Position numbers and translations under genes: made by a program
Shown here: one piece after another, positions 31,559 to 39,676 of the stretch
Position numbering within the stretch: position 1 is the first letter of the stretch
How the letters are laid out: the number at the start of each line of letters is the position of its first letter
NCBI GenBank assembly: GCA_027483175.1
Contig: JAIXVE010000175.1
Coordinates: 1-53,603, forward strand
Source: Verrucomicrobiaceae bacterium
Lineage (GTDB): Bacteria > Verrucomicrobiota > Verrucomicrobiia > Verrucomicrobiales > V1-33
Direction: 5' to 3'
DNA length: 53,603 bases
The notes under the pieces: model-generated
The model's input: only the letters and a program-made list of their open reading frames with translations
Told to the model about the DNA's origin: nothing
Databases searched by the model: none

Positions 31559-32905
31559 TCAGATTTTTCCGAGTGACCAGCCCTCGCGGTAGGGTTGGCT
31601 GACGAGTTTGGCGGCGTCCGGGTCACCGGAGAGGACGCCTGCTTTTTCGTCCCATGAGAGGGTTTTGTCTGGGAAGCGGACGGCGATGGTGCCGAGGAGA
31701 GCGGCGGTGGTGAGGGGGACGGCGTAGTCGAAGTGGCTGGTGGTTTTGCCTTCGCCGAGGCAGGCGAGGACGAAGGACGTGTAGTGTTCCTGGGGGCTGC
31801 CGGGCTCCATTTTCTTGCGGAGTTCCGGGGGTTTGCCTGGGCGGAGGAGTTGTGGGCGTGAGCCGAAGTGGACGATGAGGAGGGTAGCGTCTTCGCCGAC
31901 GATGGCGGCCCCGTTGCCGGGGAGTTCGCGGTTTTCCATGCCTGGGATTTTCGAGGCTTCGGGTTTTTTGCCGCCGTCGTACCAGTGGAGCGGGAGGGTT
32001 TTGCCTGCGGTCATGTCTGTGCCTGCGAAGATGTATTCGAAGATTTCCCATGCTGGCCAGCTGTCGGCGCGGCGTTTGGGGTCATTGCGCCATGCGTCTT
32101 CTGCGGCGGTGCAGCGGACGGAGAGAGGGGAGTCGAGCCCGATGGCCTTGAAGGGCGTGTCCATGATGTGGCAGGCGAAGTCGGCGATGGCACCGCCGCC
32201 GAAGTCCTGCCAGCCGCGCCAGTTGAAGGGGTGGTAGATGCCGTTGCGGTAGGGTCGGGCGGGAGCGCCGCCGAGCCAGAGGTCCCATGAGAGGCCTTCG
32301 GGGATGGTTTCTTCGCCGTCTGGGCGAGGGGATTGGGCGAAGGTTGCGCCGGACCAGCAGTGGACCTCTTTGACTTTACCGATGGCGCCTTCTTTGACCA
32401 TCTGGACGGCGGTGCGGTATTCGCTGCTGCTTTGGATCTGGTTGCCCATCTGGGTGACGACGCCGGCCTCGCGAGCGGCGGAGCGGAGGGCGCGGGCTTC
32501 CTCGATGGTGCGGGTGAGGGGCTTCTGGCAGTAGACGTGTTTTTTGCGACGGAGGGCCTCCATGGCGACGAGGGCGTGCATGTGGTCCGGGACGGTGATG
32601 TTGACGCTTTCGAACTTGTCGCTCTCGTTGCGGAAGAGCTCGCGCCAGTCCTGGTAGATTTTGGCGTTGGGGAATTTCTGTCTGGTGGCGGCGTGGTTGC
32701 GTTTATCGACATCTGCGATGGCGACGACGTCGAGACGGCCGGAGCCCATGAGGGCGTCGATGTCGGAGGCGGCCTGGCCGGTGATGCCGATGGCGGCGTG
32801 GGCGAGGCGTTTGGAGGGAGGGTCGGCCCAGACGCGTGCTGGGAGGATGAGAGGAGCGGCCGCGAGGGCGGCGACGCGTTTGAGAGTGCGGCGACGGTTC
32901 ATCAT
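31559..32905 (-). CDS. Gfo/Idh/MocA family oxidoreductase with Tat signal
   Basis: The 448-residue protein starts MMNRRRTLKRVAALAAAPL, a twin-arginine-type signal. The Rossmann segment is LAHAAIGITGQAASDIDALM, and VYCQKPLTRTIEEARALRSAA carries the conserved E/Q-K-P cofactor motif, here with Gln. VTQMGNQIQSSSEYRTAVQMV and GWQDFGGGAIADFACHIMDTPFKAI are typical of the many secreted members in planctomycetes and verrucomicrobia, probably acting on sugars or polysaccharide breakdown products. The substrate is unknown. An in-frame ATG three bases later is equally possible. A strong terminator follows. Confidence 0.88.
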   Translation of the reverse strand: MMNRRRTLKRVAALAAAPLILPARVWADPPSKRLAHAAIGITGQAASDIDALMGSGRLDVVAIADVDKRNHAATRQKFPNAKIYQDWRELFRNESDKFESVNITVPDHMHALVAMEALRRKKHVYCQKPLTRTIEEARALRSAAREAGVVTQMGNQIQSSSEYRTAVQMVKEGAIGKVKEVHCWSGATFAQSPRPDGEETIPEGLSWDLWLGGAPARPYRNGIYHPFNWRGWQDFGGGAIADFACHIMDTPFKAIGLDSPLSVRCTAAEDAWRNDPKRRADSWPAWEIFEYIFAGTDMTAGKTLPLHWYDGGKKPEASKIPGMENRELPGNGAAIVGEDATLLIVHFGSRPQLLRPGKPPELRKKMEPGSPQEHYTSFVLACLGEGKTTSHFDYAVPLTTAALLGTIAVRFPDKTLSWDEKAGVLSGDPDAAKLVSQPYREGWSLGKI

Positions 32906-32960
32906 GTGCTGACGCAGAACGTGCGGGCACGGGTGAAGCTGTCATCCGATTGGGGCGTGA

Positions 32961-34814
32961 TTACGGTTCGGTGGCTCTGAGGCGGAGGAAGCGGCGGGTG
33001 CCGGGGGTGATGGGAGAGGAGTCGCTGATGACGACGTCGATGCGGTCGGTGAGCGTGGCGGCGGAGAGGACGCGCGGGTGGGAGAGGCCGTCCAAGGAAT
33101 TCCAGATGGGGTTCCATGGGCCGGAGGTGGAGGAAGCGGCCTCGACCTGATAGCGGAGATTGCCAGCGAAGCGGCGGATGGGGAAGGCGAGGGCGAGGTG
33201 GGAGGCTCCGGAGATGGAGGTGGTGCCGGGAGTGGGGAGGGAGGATTGGTTGGGGGAGCGTGGGTCGGTGAGGAAGGCGAATTCGAGGAGATTGGAGCGG
33301 TTGTCGCGGTCCGGGTCGGAGTCCGGGAGGGCGTCATTGCCTGAGAAGTTCTGGGAGGCGAGCCATGGGGCGAACGACTGTTCGACGGTGGCGGTGAAGG
33401 ATCGGGAGATGGATTGGTTGTCGAGGTCTGTGGCGGTGACGGTGATGAGGGCGGTGCCTGGGCCTGTGGGGTTGAGGAGGAGATTGCCGTCGGTGATGGA
33501 GGCGGAGCAGATTTCGGGGTTGGCGCTGGAGGCGGCGAAGGAGAGTGGGGAGACGGGGCCTGCGGAGAGGACCTTGACGAGGGAGGCGGGGTCGAAGGCG
33601 GGAGGGGGTGGGTTGGTGACCGGGCAGTCGGTGAGGACCCCGTTGGTGGAGGCGTAGCTTCTGATGGGGAGGGCGGCGATGGCGTCGGCGACGGCCATGC
33701 CATTGCCGGCGACGCGGGCGAAGACGGTGAAGCCCTCGTTCTGGTTGTTGAGGTTGGCGGCGTTGTTGGCGAGACTGATGAAGAACTCGCTGGTGGCGGA
33801 GTTAGGGTCCGAGCCGAGTTTGGCCATGGCGACGGTGCCGCGGGCGTTGGTGATTTCGGGTTCGTTGACGACGGCGGGCTGGCGGGAGATGGAGGGAGCG
33901 CCTGCTGCGGCTTTGTAGCCGCCGCCCTGGAGGACGAAGTTGGGGATGCTGCGGTGGATGATGGAGTTGGTGTAGTCGCCGCGGGAGATGTAGCCGAGGA
34001 AGTTGGTGACGGTGGCGGGTGCGGCGTCTGGGAAGTAGGCGAAGTCGATGGTGCCGGTGTTGAAGACGACGCGGGAGGCCTGGGTGACGTCGGGGTCGGA
34101 GAAGAAAGAAGCCAGGCTTACGGGAGCTGGGGTGGAGCCGAAGGCGAGGGCGCGGTCCGGGAGCTGGGAGGTGGCGACTGGGGCGGCGAGGGCCGGGACG
34201 GGGCGGAAGACATTGATGCGGAACTTCTGATTGGCGATGATGCCGTTGCTGAAGGTGACCGTGATGTTGATGGGCGAGCGGGAAGTGGTGGTGGGGGTCC
34301 CGGTGATGAGACCGGTGGTGGGGTTGAGGGAGAGCCATGCGGGGAGGCCCGAGGCGGCGATGCTGGCGATGGTTGCGCCTGGGCAGGAGGCGACGATCTG
34401 GTGGGAGACGGGGGTGTTGACGAGACCGGAGATGTAGACGGCGCTGGAGATGCGCGGGGGGGCGGTGATGGTGAAGATGTTAGAAAACGAAGAGCCCGAG
34501 GCGTTGTAGGCTTCGACCTGCCATTCGAAGACTGTGCAGGCGGGCCATGAAGTGAGGACGTCGGCGTAGGAAGTGACGTTGGGATTGACTCTGGTGAAGT
34601 CGGAGAAAGCGCCTGAGGAACCGACGCGGTAGGTGAGGTAGAAGCCTTCTTCGTCGGAGGAATTATCGGACCATGAGAGGGCGAGGTCGGCGTCCTTCCA
34701 TGTGAGCTGGAAGTTGGAGGGGGCGGCGGGAGGGGCTGCGAGGACGGCGGGGGCCGTGGTGAGGAAGAGGGCGGCGCAGAGCGAGCGGCGGAGCGGGAGG
34801 CGGCTGGGATTCAC
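32961..34814 (-). CDS. Secreted cyclophilin-type peptidyl-prolyl isomerase with FnIII and Ig-like domains
   Basis: The best start is GTG 34814, directly before a signal peptide (PLRRSLCAALFLTTAPAVLA), giving 617 residues. Residues ~30-115 form a fibronectin III-like domain (APSNFQLTWKDADLALSWSDNS). A cadherin/Ig-like putative-carbohydrate-binding segment follows (LPAWLSLNPTTGLITGTPT). Residues ~250-400 are the cyclophilin domain, with IIHRSIPNFVLQGGGY and EFFISLANNAANLNNQNEGFTVFARV. The domain catalyses prolyl isomerisation; this version would act outside the membrane, perhaps on exported or surface proteins. A long upstream in-frame extension lacks coding character. The last ~120 residues form another beta-rich unit. 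Confidence 0.82.
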   Translation of the reverse strand: MNPSRLPLRRSLCAALFLTTAPAVLAAPPAAPSNFQLTWKDADLALSWSDNSSDEEGFYLTYRVGSSGAFSDFTRVNPNVTSYADVLTSWPACTVFEWQVEAYNASGSSFSNIFTITAPPRISSAVYISGLVNTPVSHQIVASCPGATIASIAASGLPAWLSLNPTTGLITGTPTTTSRSPINITVTFSNGIIANQKFRINVFRPVPALAAPVATSQLPDRALAFGSTPAPVSLASFFSDPDVTQASRVVFNTGTIDFAYFPDAAPATVTNFLGYISRGDYTNSIIHRSIPNFVLQGGGYKAAAGAPSISRQPAVVNEPEITNARGTVAMAKLGSDPNSATSEFFISLANNAANLNNQNEGFTVFARVAGNGMAVADAIAALPIRSYASTNGVLTDCPVTNPPPPAFDPASLVKVLSAGPVSPLSFAASSANPEICSASITDGNLLLNPTGPGTALITVTATDLDNQSISRSFTATVEQSFAPWLASQNFSGNDALPDSDPDRDNRSNLLEFAFLTDPRSPNQSSLPTPGTTSISGASHLALAFPIRRFAGNLRYQVEAASSTSGPWNPIWNSLDGLSHPRVLSAATLTDRIDVVISDSSPITPGTRRFLRLRATEP

Positions 34815-34930
34815 GCTGAAGGGGATAGCATCGGGGCGGGGCGTTTGCCAAGTCCGGAAAGCGGTGGGTGGGGGGTAAGGGGTGGATGGGGGGGGCGAGG
34901 TGGGCGGGGGTGAAGACGCCGGAGAGGGGT

Positions 34931-35128
34931 ATGCAGCGAGGTCTCGATCTGCGGCAATGGATTGATTTTCGGGCCGTCGAAAATGATCCGGATTACGTCC
35001 GCCGTGTAGTGGTCGAGTGCGATGAAGTTCGGGAGGTGATTCATTATCTGAAAATCGAGCGTGTGTTTTCAGTTGGTGAATTGAATTCCGAACCGCGCCC
35101 GATCCAGCCTCATAGGGCGTCCCTTTAA
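34931..35128 (+). CDS. Possible small protein (65 aa)
   Basis: A 65-residue frame from ATG 34931 is preceded by GGAGAGG. It reads MQRGLDLRQWIDFRAVENDPDYVRRV and continues with alternating acidic, basic and hydrophobic residues, unlike the low-complexity shadows of neighbouring genes. No family is recognised. The stretch 34815-35189 otherwise holds only the divergent upstream region of the cyclophilin gene. Composition here is less G-biased, as in the DUF3800 gene beside it. Confidence 0.35.
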   Translation: MQRGLDLRQWIDFRAVENDPDYVRRVVVECDEVREVIHYLKIERVFSVGELNSEPRPIQPHRASL

Positions 35129-35189
35129 GCAGGGTCACCGGCACCGGCAACCTCTCCGTCAGCCGTCGGAATCCGGCCGCGCGAATTCA

Positions 35190-35924
35190 TCAGACAGCTA
35201 CATGCAACCCGTGCACGGTTCCTCCCTCCCTGTCGAACCGGTCCTGAATGATGCTATAAAACCGGTCATCTTGCTTTTCCCACTTCCGGAATAGCGCAAA
35301 TGCCACAAGATCTGCGAGTTGAATCAAACGAGACGCCCGGCTATCGATGAAGACCGGAACTTCGCTCAGGTTTCTGAGTACGCCCCACTGGTGCCCCAAG
35401 GTGCGAAAATTGTGCGCAAGCTTCTGAAGGGACGCCTCATGAGAGGATTTGTCGAAAAGAATCAGCCCCCGCTGAGTGTCGTGGCGTTTGTGCAGTCTTC
35501 CAAGATAACGATCAAACCGGCTGGTTATCTGCTCGAAGGCATACTCCACCGGATCCCGCGGGGAGACTGCGGCTTTTTTCACCACCGCAGCGAATAGGCG
35601 GTTTCCGGGGTGGGAAGCAGTCAGGCACGTAAGGGCGTCTTTCATCGCTTGTTCACGCAGCCCCCGGTCATGCATCTTCCATCCACCGCGCCCCTGAAGC
35701 ATGGGTGAACCGTGCAGTTCCACGTCTCCCGGATTCGCCGGATCAAACCGCGCCGCAATCTGATCCAGTTCATTGGCAATCCACCAAGTTTGCCGCTCAT
35801 ACAGACTGACTCCGGCCAGAACAAAATACTGTTGAAGCGGATCTGCGGTATGGCCGGATTCGTCGACGTAAAGCAAGTACATAAAAAAACAGCCAAGGAA
35901 GGACTTTGCCTTCACGGCCTGCAT
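35190..35924 (-). CDS. DUF3800 domain protein
   Basis: The 244-residue protein contains YLLYVDESGHTADPLQQYFVLAG, the family's N-terminal Asp-Glu-Ser motif, then LILFDKSSHE and, near the end, ASRLIQLADLVAFALFRKWE. DUF3800 proteins have an RNase H-like arrangement of acidic residues and often sit in phage defence or mobile regions, but their activity is not established. The first 14 residues precede the conserved start; an alternative ATG at 35882 would begin MYLLYVDESG. Composition and the absence of G-skew suggest acquisition. The Phd-like antitoxin gene lies 102 bp upstream on the same strand. Confidence 0.8.
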   Translation of the reverse strand: MQAVKAKSFLGCFFMYLLYVDESGHTADPLQQYFVLAGVSLYERQTWWIANELDQIAARFDPANPGDVELHGSPMLQGRGGWKMHDRGLREQAMKDALTCLTASHPGNRLFAAVVKKAAVSPRDPVEYAFEQITSRFDRYLGRLHKRHDTQRGLILFDKSSHEASLQKLAHNFRTLGHQWGVLRNLSEVPVFIDSRASRLIQLADLVAFALFRKWEKQDDRFYSIIQDRFDREGGTVHGLHVAV

Positions 35925-36026
35925 GGGCGGGCCTCTTGACTGTGCTAGATGATACCAGCCTGCTCCGCCCCGTCAAACTGGATTTCAAGTGCCGGTGCCA
36001 TGGCGTTTCTTCTAGGCGCCCGGCTG

Positions 36027-36311
36027 CTATTTCGGGCTGAGAAGGTCGTCGGATCCGGGAAATTCTTCCCAATCTTCTGGTTCGAAGGCTGGGTCTTCGA
36101 GGGTGCAGCCGGGAGCGAGCGTCATGGTGCCGACGCCGCTACCGATCCAGTCGGCGATGGTGCCGGTCGGTTCTGGTTCTGGGGGGGTGATGATGGCAAT
36201 GACTTTGCCATCGCGGGTGAGTTCGATGGTGAGATCGCCACTTTCCACGAGGGCGAGGTCCGCGTCCGGATGGGCGGTAAACTCGCTGACGGGGATAGTG
36301 CGGGTGCTCAT
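36027..36311 (-). CDS. Phd/YefM-like antitoxin, no recognised toxin
   Basis: From ATG 36311 the product is 94 residues. The first ~45 match the Phd/YefM DNA-binding domain: MSTRTIPVSEFTAHPDADLA, then LTIELTRDGKVIAIITPP. The C-terminal half is acidic (EDPAFEPEDWEEFPGSDDLL), as expected of a toxin-neutralising tail. No PIN, RelE or Fic-type gene lies beside it. The next gene downstream encodes a DUF3800 protein and could be a non-standard partner. It may also be a solitary repressor or the remains of a toxin-antitoxin pair. It sits 79 bp beyond the ccoI stop on the same strand. Confidence 0.72.
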   Translation of the reverse strand: MSTRTIPVSEFTAHPDADLALVESGDLTIELTRDGKVIAIITPPEPEPTGTIADWIGSGVGTMTLAPGCTLEDPAFEPEDWEEFPGSDDLLSPK

Positions 36312-36390
36312 GGGGTGGACTGTAGGCTGGAGGGACTGAGGCGTCAATTTCCGGAGATGAGCTTGAGTGGAATGGCGTGGTGGGGGTGGG

Positions 36391-38739
36391 TCAGCGGCGG
36401 ATGGGGGTGGCGAAGTGTGCGGCGACGACGGCGAGGGTGAAGACACCGGAGAGGGGCATGAGGATGGCGGCGAGGAGCGGGTTCATGAGGCCTGCGAGGC
36501 AGAGGCCTGCGGCGGCGATGTTGTAGGTGACGGCGAAGGCGGCGACGCGGTGGACGGCTTTGGCGCGGAGTTTGGCGGTATCGAGGAGGGTGGTGAGGAA
36601 TTTGAGACTGCGGCCGAGGAAGTAGAAGTCGGCTTTGGTTTCGAGGAGGCCTTTATCGACGACTGGGGTGCCGGTGCAGGAGGCGGCGGAGAAGGCGAGA
36701 GAATCGTTCATGCCGTCGCCGATGTAGAGCGTGTCGCCGCGGTCGAGGGAGCGGACGACCTGTTCTTTTTCGGTGGGGGTGAGTGAGGCGTGGGAGTTCT
36801 GTGGTGGGATGTCGAGTTCTGCGGCGAGGGAGCGGACTTTTTCGGGACGGTCGCCGCTGAGGAGGAAGAGGGAGAAGCCGGATTTCTGGAGGAAGGCGGC
36901 CTGGCTGACGGCGTCGGGGCGGACGGCGTCGCGGAAGCGGAGGGCGGCGAGAGGGATGCCGTCGCAGGCGAAGACGGCGTCGGTGCGGGAGTTGGGAGGG
37001 GCAGGTGCGAGCCAGTCGGGTCGGCCGAGGGACCAGCGAGCGCCGTGGGCGTCGGTGAACCAGACCCCCATGCCGGGGATTTCGTTGACTTCCGAGTTGG
37101 GGATGGGGTCGAGACGGCCGGAGTTGCCGAGGGATTCGGTGATGCTGCGGCTGACTGGGTGGAGACTGTCGAACGTTAGTGTGAGGAGGGCTCTGCGGGC
37201 ATCTGGTTTGAGGGAGGCGAGGGCGTCGGGGTTTTCGAGGACCGGGTTTTCGAGGGTTAGGGTGCCGGTTTTGTCGAAAAGGATTTTTCTGACGCGGAGG
37301 AGACGAGGCCAGAAGACTGAGCGGCGGACGAAGACCCCGCGGCGTTCCATGCGGGCGGCGGCGAGGTCGTCGGCGAGAGGGATGGCGACGCCGAGGGCGC
37401 AGGGGCAGGAGACAACGAGGACGGAGATCATGACCTGGAGGGCGCGGGCGGGGTCGCCGGAGAGGATCCACCATGAGGCGAAGCCGGTGATGGCGAGGAC
37501 GATGACGATGGCGATGTAGGCGGAGAGGATGCGATTGAGGAGAGGGTGTCGTGCTTCTTCCTCACGGGATTCGCGGAGACGGCGGAAGAGGGAAGCGTCC
37601 CATGTTTCGAGGGCTTCGAGGACGAGGGGGGTGCGGCCGATGTTGAGACTGCCTGCGGCGATGCGGCCGCCTGGGGTGATGTGGCGTGGTTCGGCTTCGC
37701 CGTTGATGGATTCGAGACTGACGGTGCCGTCGTCTTCGATGAGACGGGAGGCGACGGGGATGACCTGGCCGGGAGGTGATAGGAAGCGAGTGCCTGGGGT
37801 GATGGAGGCGAGCGGGAGCGGTTTGCCTTCGGGGTCGCGGATGGAGTTAGGGTCGAGGGCTTCGCCGAGGAGACGCCCGCGATTGCGATCGACGGCGGCG
37901 GACTGGAGACGGCGGCCGGCGAGCATGAGGAAGGTGAAGACGGCGACGAAGTCGAAGTAGAGGAGAGAGTCGGAATTGAGGAGCCAGCCGGCGATGGAGC
38001 CGAGGTAGGCGGCGACGATGCCGGCGGCGATGGGGAGGTCGATGTGGAGGACCCCGCAGCGGAGCCCGCGGATGGCGCGGCCGATGAAGTAGGAGCCGCC
38101 GGTGAGGACGGCGAGGGTGGCGCAGACGCCTGCGGCCATGGTGAAGATGCCTGCGAGGGCGAAGTCCTGTTCCATGCCGAGGTAGCGCGGGAGGGAGAAG
38201 GCCATGGCGTTCATGGCGAAGGCACCGCAGAGCCCGGTGCGGCCGCTGAATTCGTTCGTGACGGTGTTTTCCGCGCCGACGGGGCCGAGGAGATAGCCGA
38301 ACTGGCGGACGGAGTCGGCGAAGGCAGCGAGGTCGCAGTGACCGGGGTTCCATTCGAGTCGGATGCGGCCTGGGTGGGCGCGGACGCTGGCGCGGAGGGC
38401 TCCGGGGGTGCGGAGGAAGACCCGTTCGAGGAGCCAGACGCAGCCGACGCAGGAGATGCCCTGGACGGCGAGGTCGAGGGAGGCCGCGCCGTTGGAGGCG
38501 GCGAGTTCGGCGGCGTGGGCGGATTCGGTTAGCCATGTGTAGTCGCGTTTCTGGAAGGCGACGGATTTGACAGGGGCGGTGACTTTTGCGCCTTTGAGAT
38601 TGTAGTACTGGTCGAAGCCGCTGTCGTGGATGAGTTGGTGGACGAAGGAGCAGCCGCCGCAGCAGAATTCGTCTGCTGGTTCGAGGGGATCGAAGTGGGT
38701 GCCGCAGTGTTTGCAGAGTTGGTCGGCGGCGGTTTTCAT
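36391..38739 (-). CDS. ccoI: Copper P1B-type ATPase for cbb3 oxidase assembly
   Basis: The 782-residue ATPase begins with a Cys-rich segment (CKHCGTHF, EFCCGGCSFVHQLI), as in CcoI/FixI. A degenerate metal-binding domain (GISCVGCVWLLE) and membrane segments follow. Motifs are the CPC ion site in VVSCPCALGVAIPLA, phosphorylation site FDKTGTLTLENP, HP element DSLHPVSRS and hinge YIGDGMNDSLAFS. It exports Cu(I) to the periplasm for the cbb3 oxidase copper site. Its ATG overlaps the stop of the SafE-like gene. The oxidase subunit genes ccoNOP are not in the window. Confidence 0.93.
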   Translation of the reverse strand: MKTAADQLCKHCGTHFDPLEPADEFCCGGCSFVHQLIHDSGFDQYYNLKGAKVTAPVKSVAFQKRDYTWLTESAHAAELAASNGAASLDLAVQGISCVGCVWLLERVFLRTPGALRASVRAHPGRIRLEWNPGHCDLAAFADSVRQFGYLLGPVGAENTVTNEFSGRTGLCGAFAMNAMAFSLPRYLGMEQDFALAGIFTMAAGVCATLAVLTGGSYFIGRAIRGLRCGVLHIDLPIAAGIVAAYLGSIAGWLLNSDSLLYFDFVAVFTFLMLAGRRLQSAAVDRNRGRLLGEALDPNSIRDPEGKPLPLASITPGTRFLSPPGQVIPVASRLIEDDGTVSLESINGEAEPRHITPGGRIAAGSLNIGRTPLVLEALETWDASLFRRLRESREEEARHPLLNRILSAYIAIVIVLAITGFASWWILSGDPARALQVMISVLVVSCPCALGVAIPLADDLAAARMERRGVFVRRSVFWPRLLRVRKILFDKTGTLTLENPVLENPDALASLKPDARRALLTLTFDSLHPVSRSITESLGNSGRLDPIPNSEVNEIPGMGVWFTDAHGARWSLGRPDWLAPAPPNSRTDAVFACDGIPLAALRFRDAVRPDAVSQAAFLQKSGFSLFLLSGDRPEKVRSLAAELDIPPQNSHASLTPTEKEQVVRSLDRGDTLYIGDGMNDSLAFSAASCTGTPVVDKGLLETKADFYFLGRSLKFLTTLLDTAKLRAKAVHRVAAFAVTYNIAAAGLCLAGLMNPLLAAILMPLSGVFTLAVVAAHFATPIRR

Positions 38740-39503
38740 GGGTTAGGGGCGGTGGGGGTGGGAGCGTTTTTTTCGGCGTCGCAGAACGGGCAGGAGGCTT
38801 CGGGGACGGAGCCTTCCGGGAGCGGGGGCTGGGCGGCGTTGGCAGGGAGGGTGGGCCAGAGCCGGAGGGTGATCATGACGGCACCGGTTAGGGCGACGGC
38901 GCGGCGGACGCGGGCCATGGCGGTGGGGCTGAGGCGGTGCTGCCAGATGTGGAATTTGTGCTGGGCGTACCAGAGGAGGGGGACGGTGCCGAGGGCGAAC
39001 GCGAGCATGAATTCAGCGCCGCGGATGGCGGAGCCGCTGACGAGGGCGATGCCTGCCATGAGGTAGAGAGGGCTGCAGGGCATGAGGGGAGTGGCGAGGC
39101 CGAGGGCTAGAGAGCCTTTACGGGCGGGGATTCGGGCCATGCGGAGGCGGGTGCGGGCGGACCATTTGCGGAGGAAGGCCGGGCGCGGGAGTCTGACGTG
39201 GAGGCCGAGCGCGATGGCCAGGAGGACGGCGGCGAGGAGCCATGGGAGGACCATGACTGGGGAGTTAGAGATTTTCTCGAGGGGCCAGCGGCCGAGGGCA
39301 CCTGCGGTGGCACCGAGGAGCGTGTAGGAGAGCATGCGGCCGGAGTGATAGAGGGTTGCGGCTTTGAGTTGTTCGTCCTCGCCGTCTTTGAGTGACATGA
39401 GGCTGCAGGCGACGGGGCCGCACATGCCTGCGCAGTGGAGGCTGGTGGCGAGGCCGGCGACGAAGGCACCGGCGGCGGTGTTGACGGATTCAATGAGCGG
39501 CAT
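38736..39503 (-). CDS. SafE/UreH-like membrane protein of cbb3 maturation operon
   Basis: The 255-residue membrane protein has LATSLHCAGMCGPVACSLMSLK, the signature of the UreH/TauE-SafE-like transporters found next to ccoI, including two Cys and a His that could bind metal. Several hydrophobic helices follow, such as VLPWLLAAVLLAIALGLHV and GLATPLMPCSPLYLMAGIAL. Genes of this kind accompany cbb3 biogenesis clusters in many bacteria and may take part in copper delivery. It starts inside the end of the small membrane protein gene (14-bp overlap) and is coupled to ccoI, so it belongs to that operon. Confidence 0.85.
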   Translation of the reverse strand: MPLIESVNTAAGAFVAGLATSLHCAGMCGPVACSLMSLKDGEDEQLKAATLYHSGRMLSYTLLGATAGALGRWPLEKISNSPVMVLPWLLAAVLLAIALGLHVRLPRPAFLRKWSARTRLRMARIPARKGSLALGLATPLMPCSPLYLMAGIALVSGSAIRGAEFMLAFALGTVPLLWYAQHKFHIWQHRLSPTAMARVRRAVALTGAVMITLRLWPTLPANAAQPPLPEGSVPEASCPFCDAEKNAPTPTAPNP

Positions 39504-39642
39504 GGGAGCGGGCGGTGGGGACGTCGATGTTTTCGGGGGTGTGGTGGGAGGCCCAGACGACGAAGCTGATCCACCATGCGACGAAGAGGACCTTGACGGC
39601 GACGATGATGAGCCAGGGGCGCTGACGGATGAGGGCTTTCAT
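39490..39642 (-). CDS. Unannotated small membrane protein (50 aa) in ccoG-ccoI operon
   Basis: A 50-residue frame from ATG 39642 encodes a short basic N-terminus (MKALIRQRP), one membrane helix (WLIIVAVKVLFVAWWISFVV) and a tail WASHHTPENIDVPTARSHAAH. It starts 35 bp after ccoG ends and overlaps the SafE-like gene by 14 bp, a strong sign of a real, coupled gene. The position is that of ccoH/fixH in standard ccoGHIS clusters, but true CcoH is about three times longer. It could be a minimal CcoH replacement or a subunit-like small protein. Confidence 0.7.
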   Translation of the reverse strand: MKALIRQRPWLIIVAVKVLFVAWWISFVVWASHHTPENIDVPTARSHAAH

Positions 39643-39676
39643 GGGTTGGGGGAGTCGGGTGATAGAGTTAGGGTAT

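Noticed and set aside
32961-35150. 729-residue form of the cyclophilin protein starting at 35150
   Set aside because: The extra N-terminal part is not protein-like, and a signal peptide begins right after GTG 34814.
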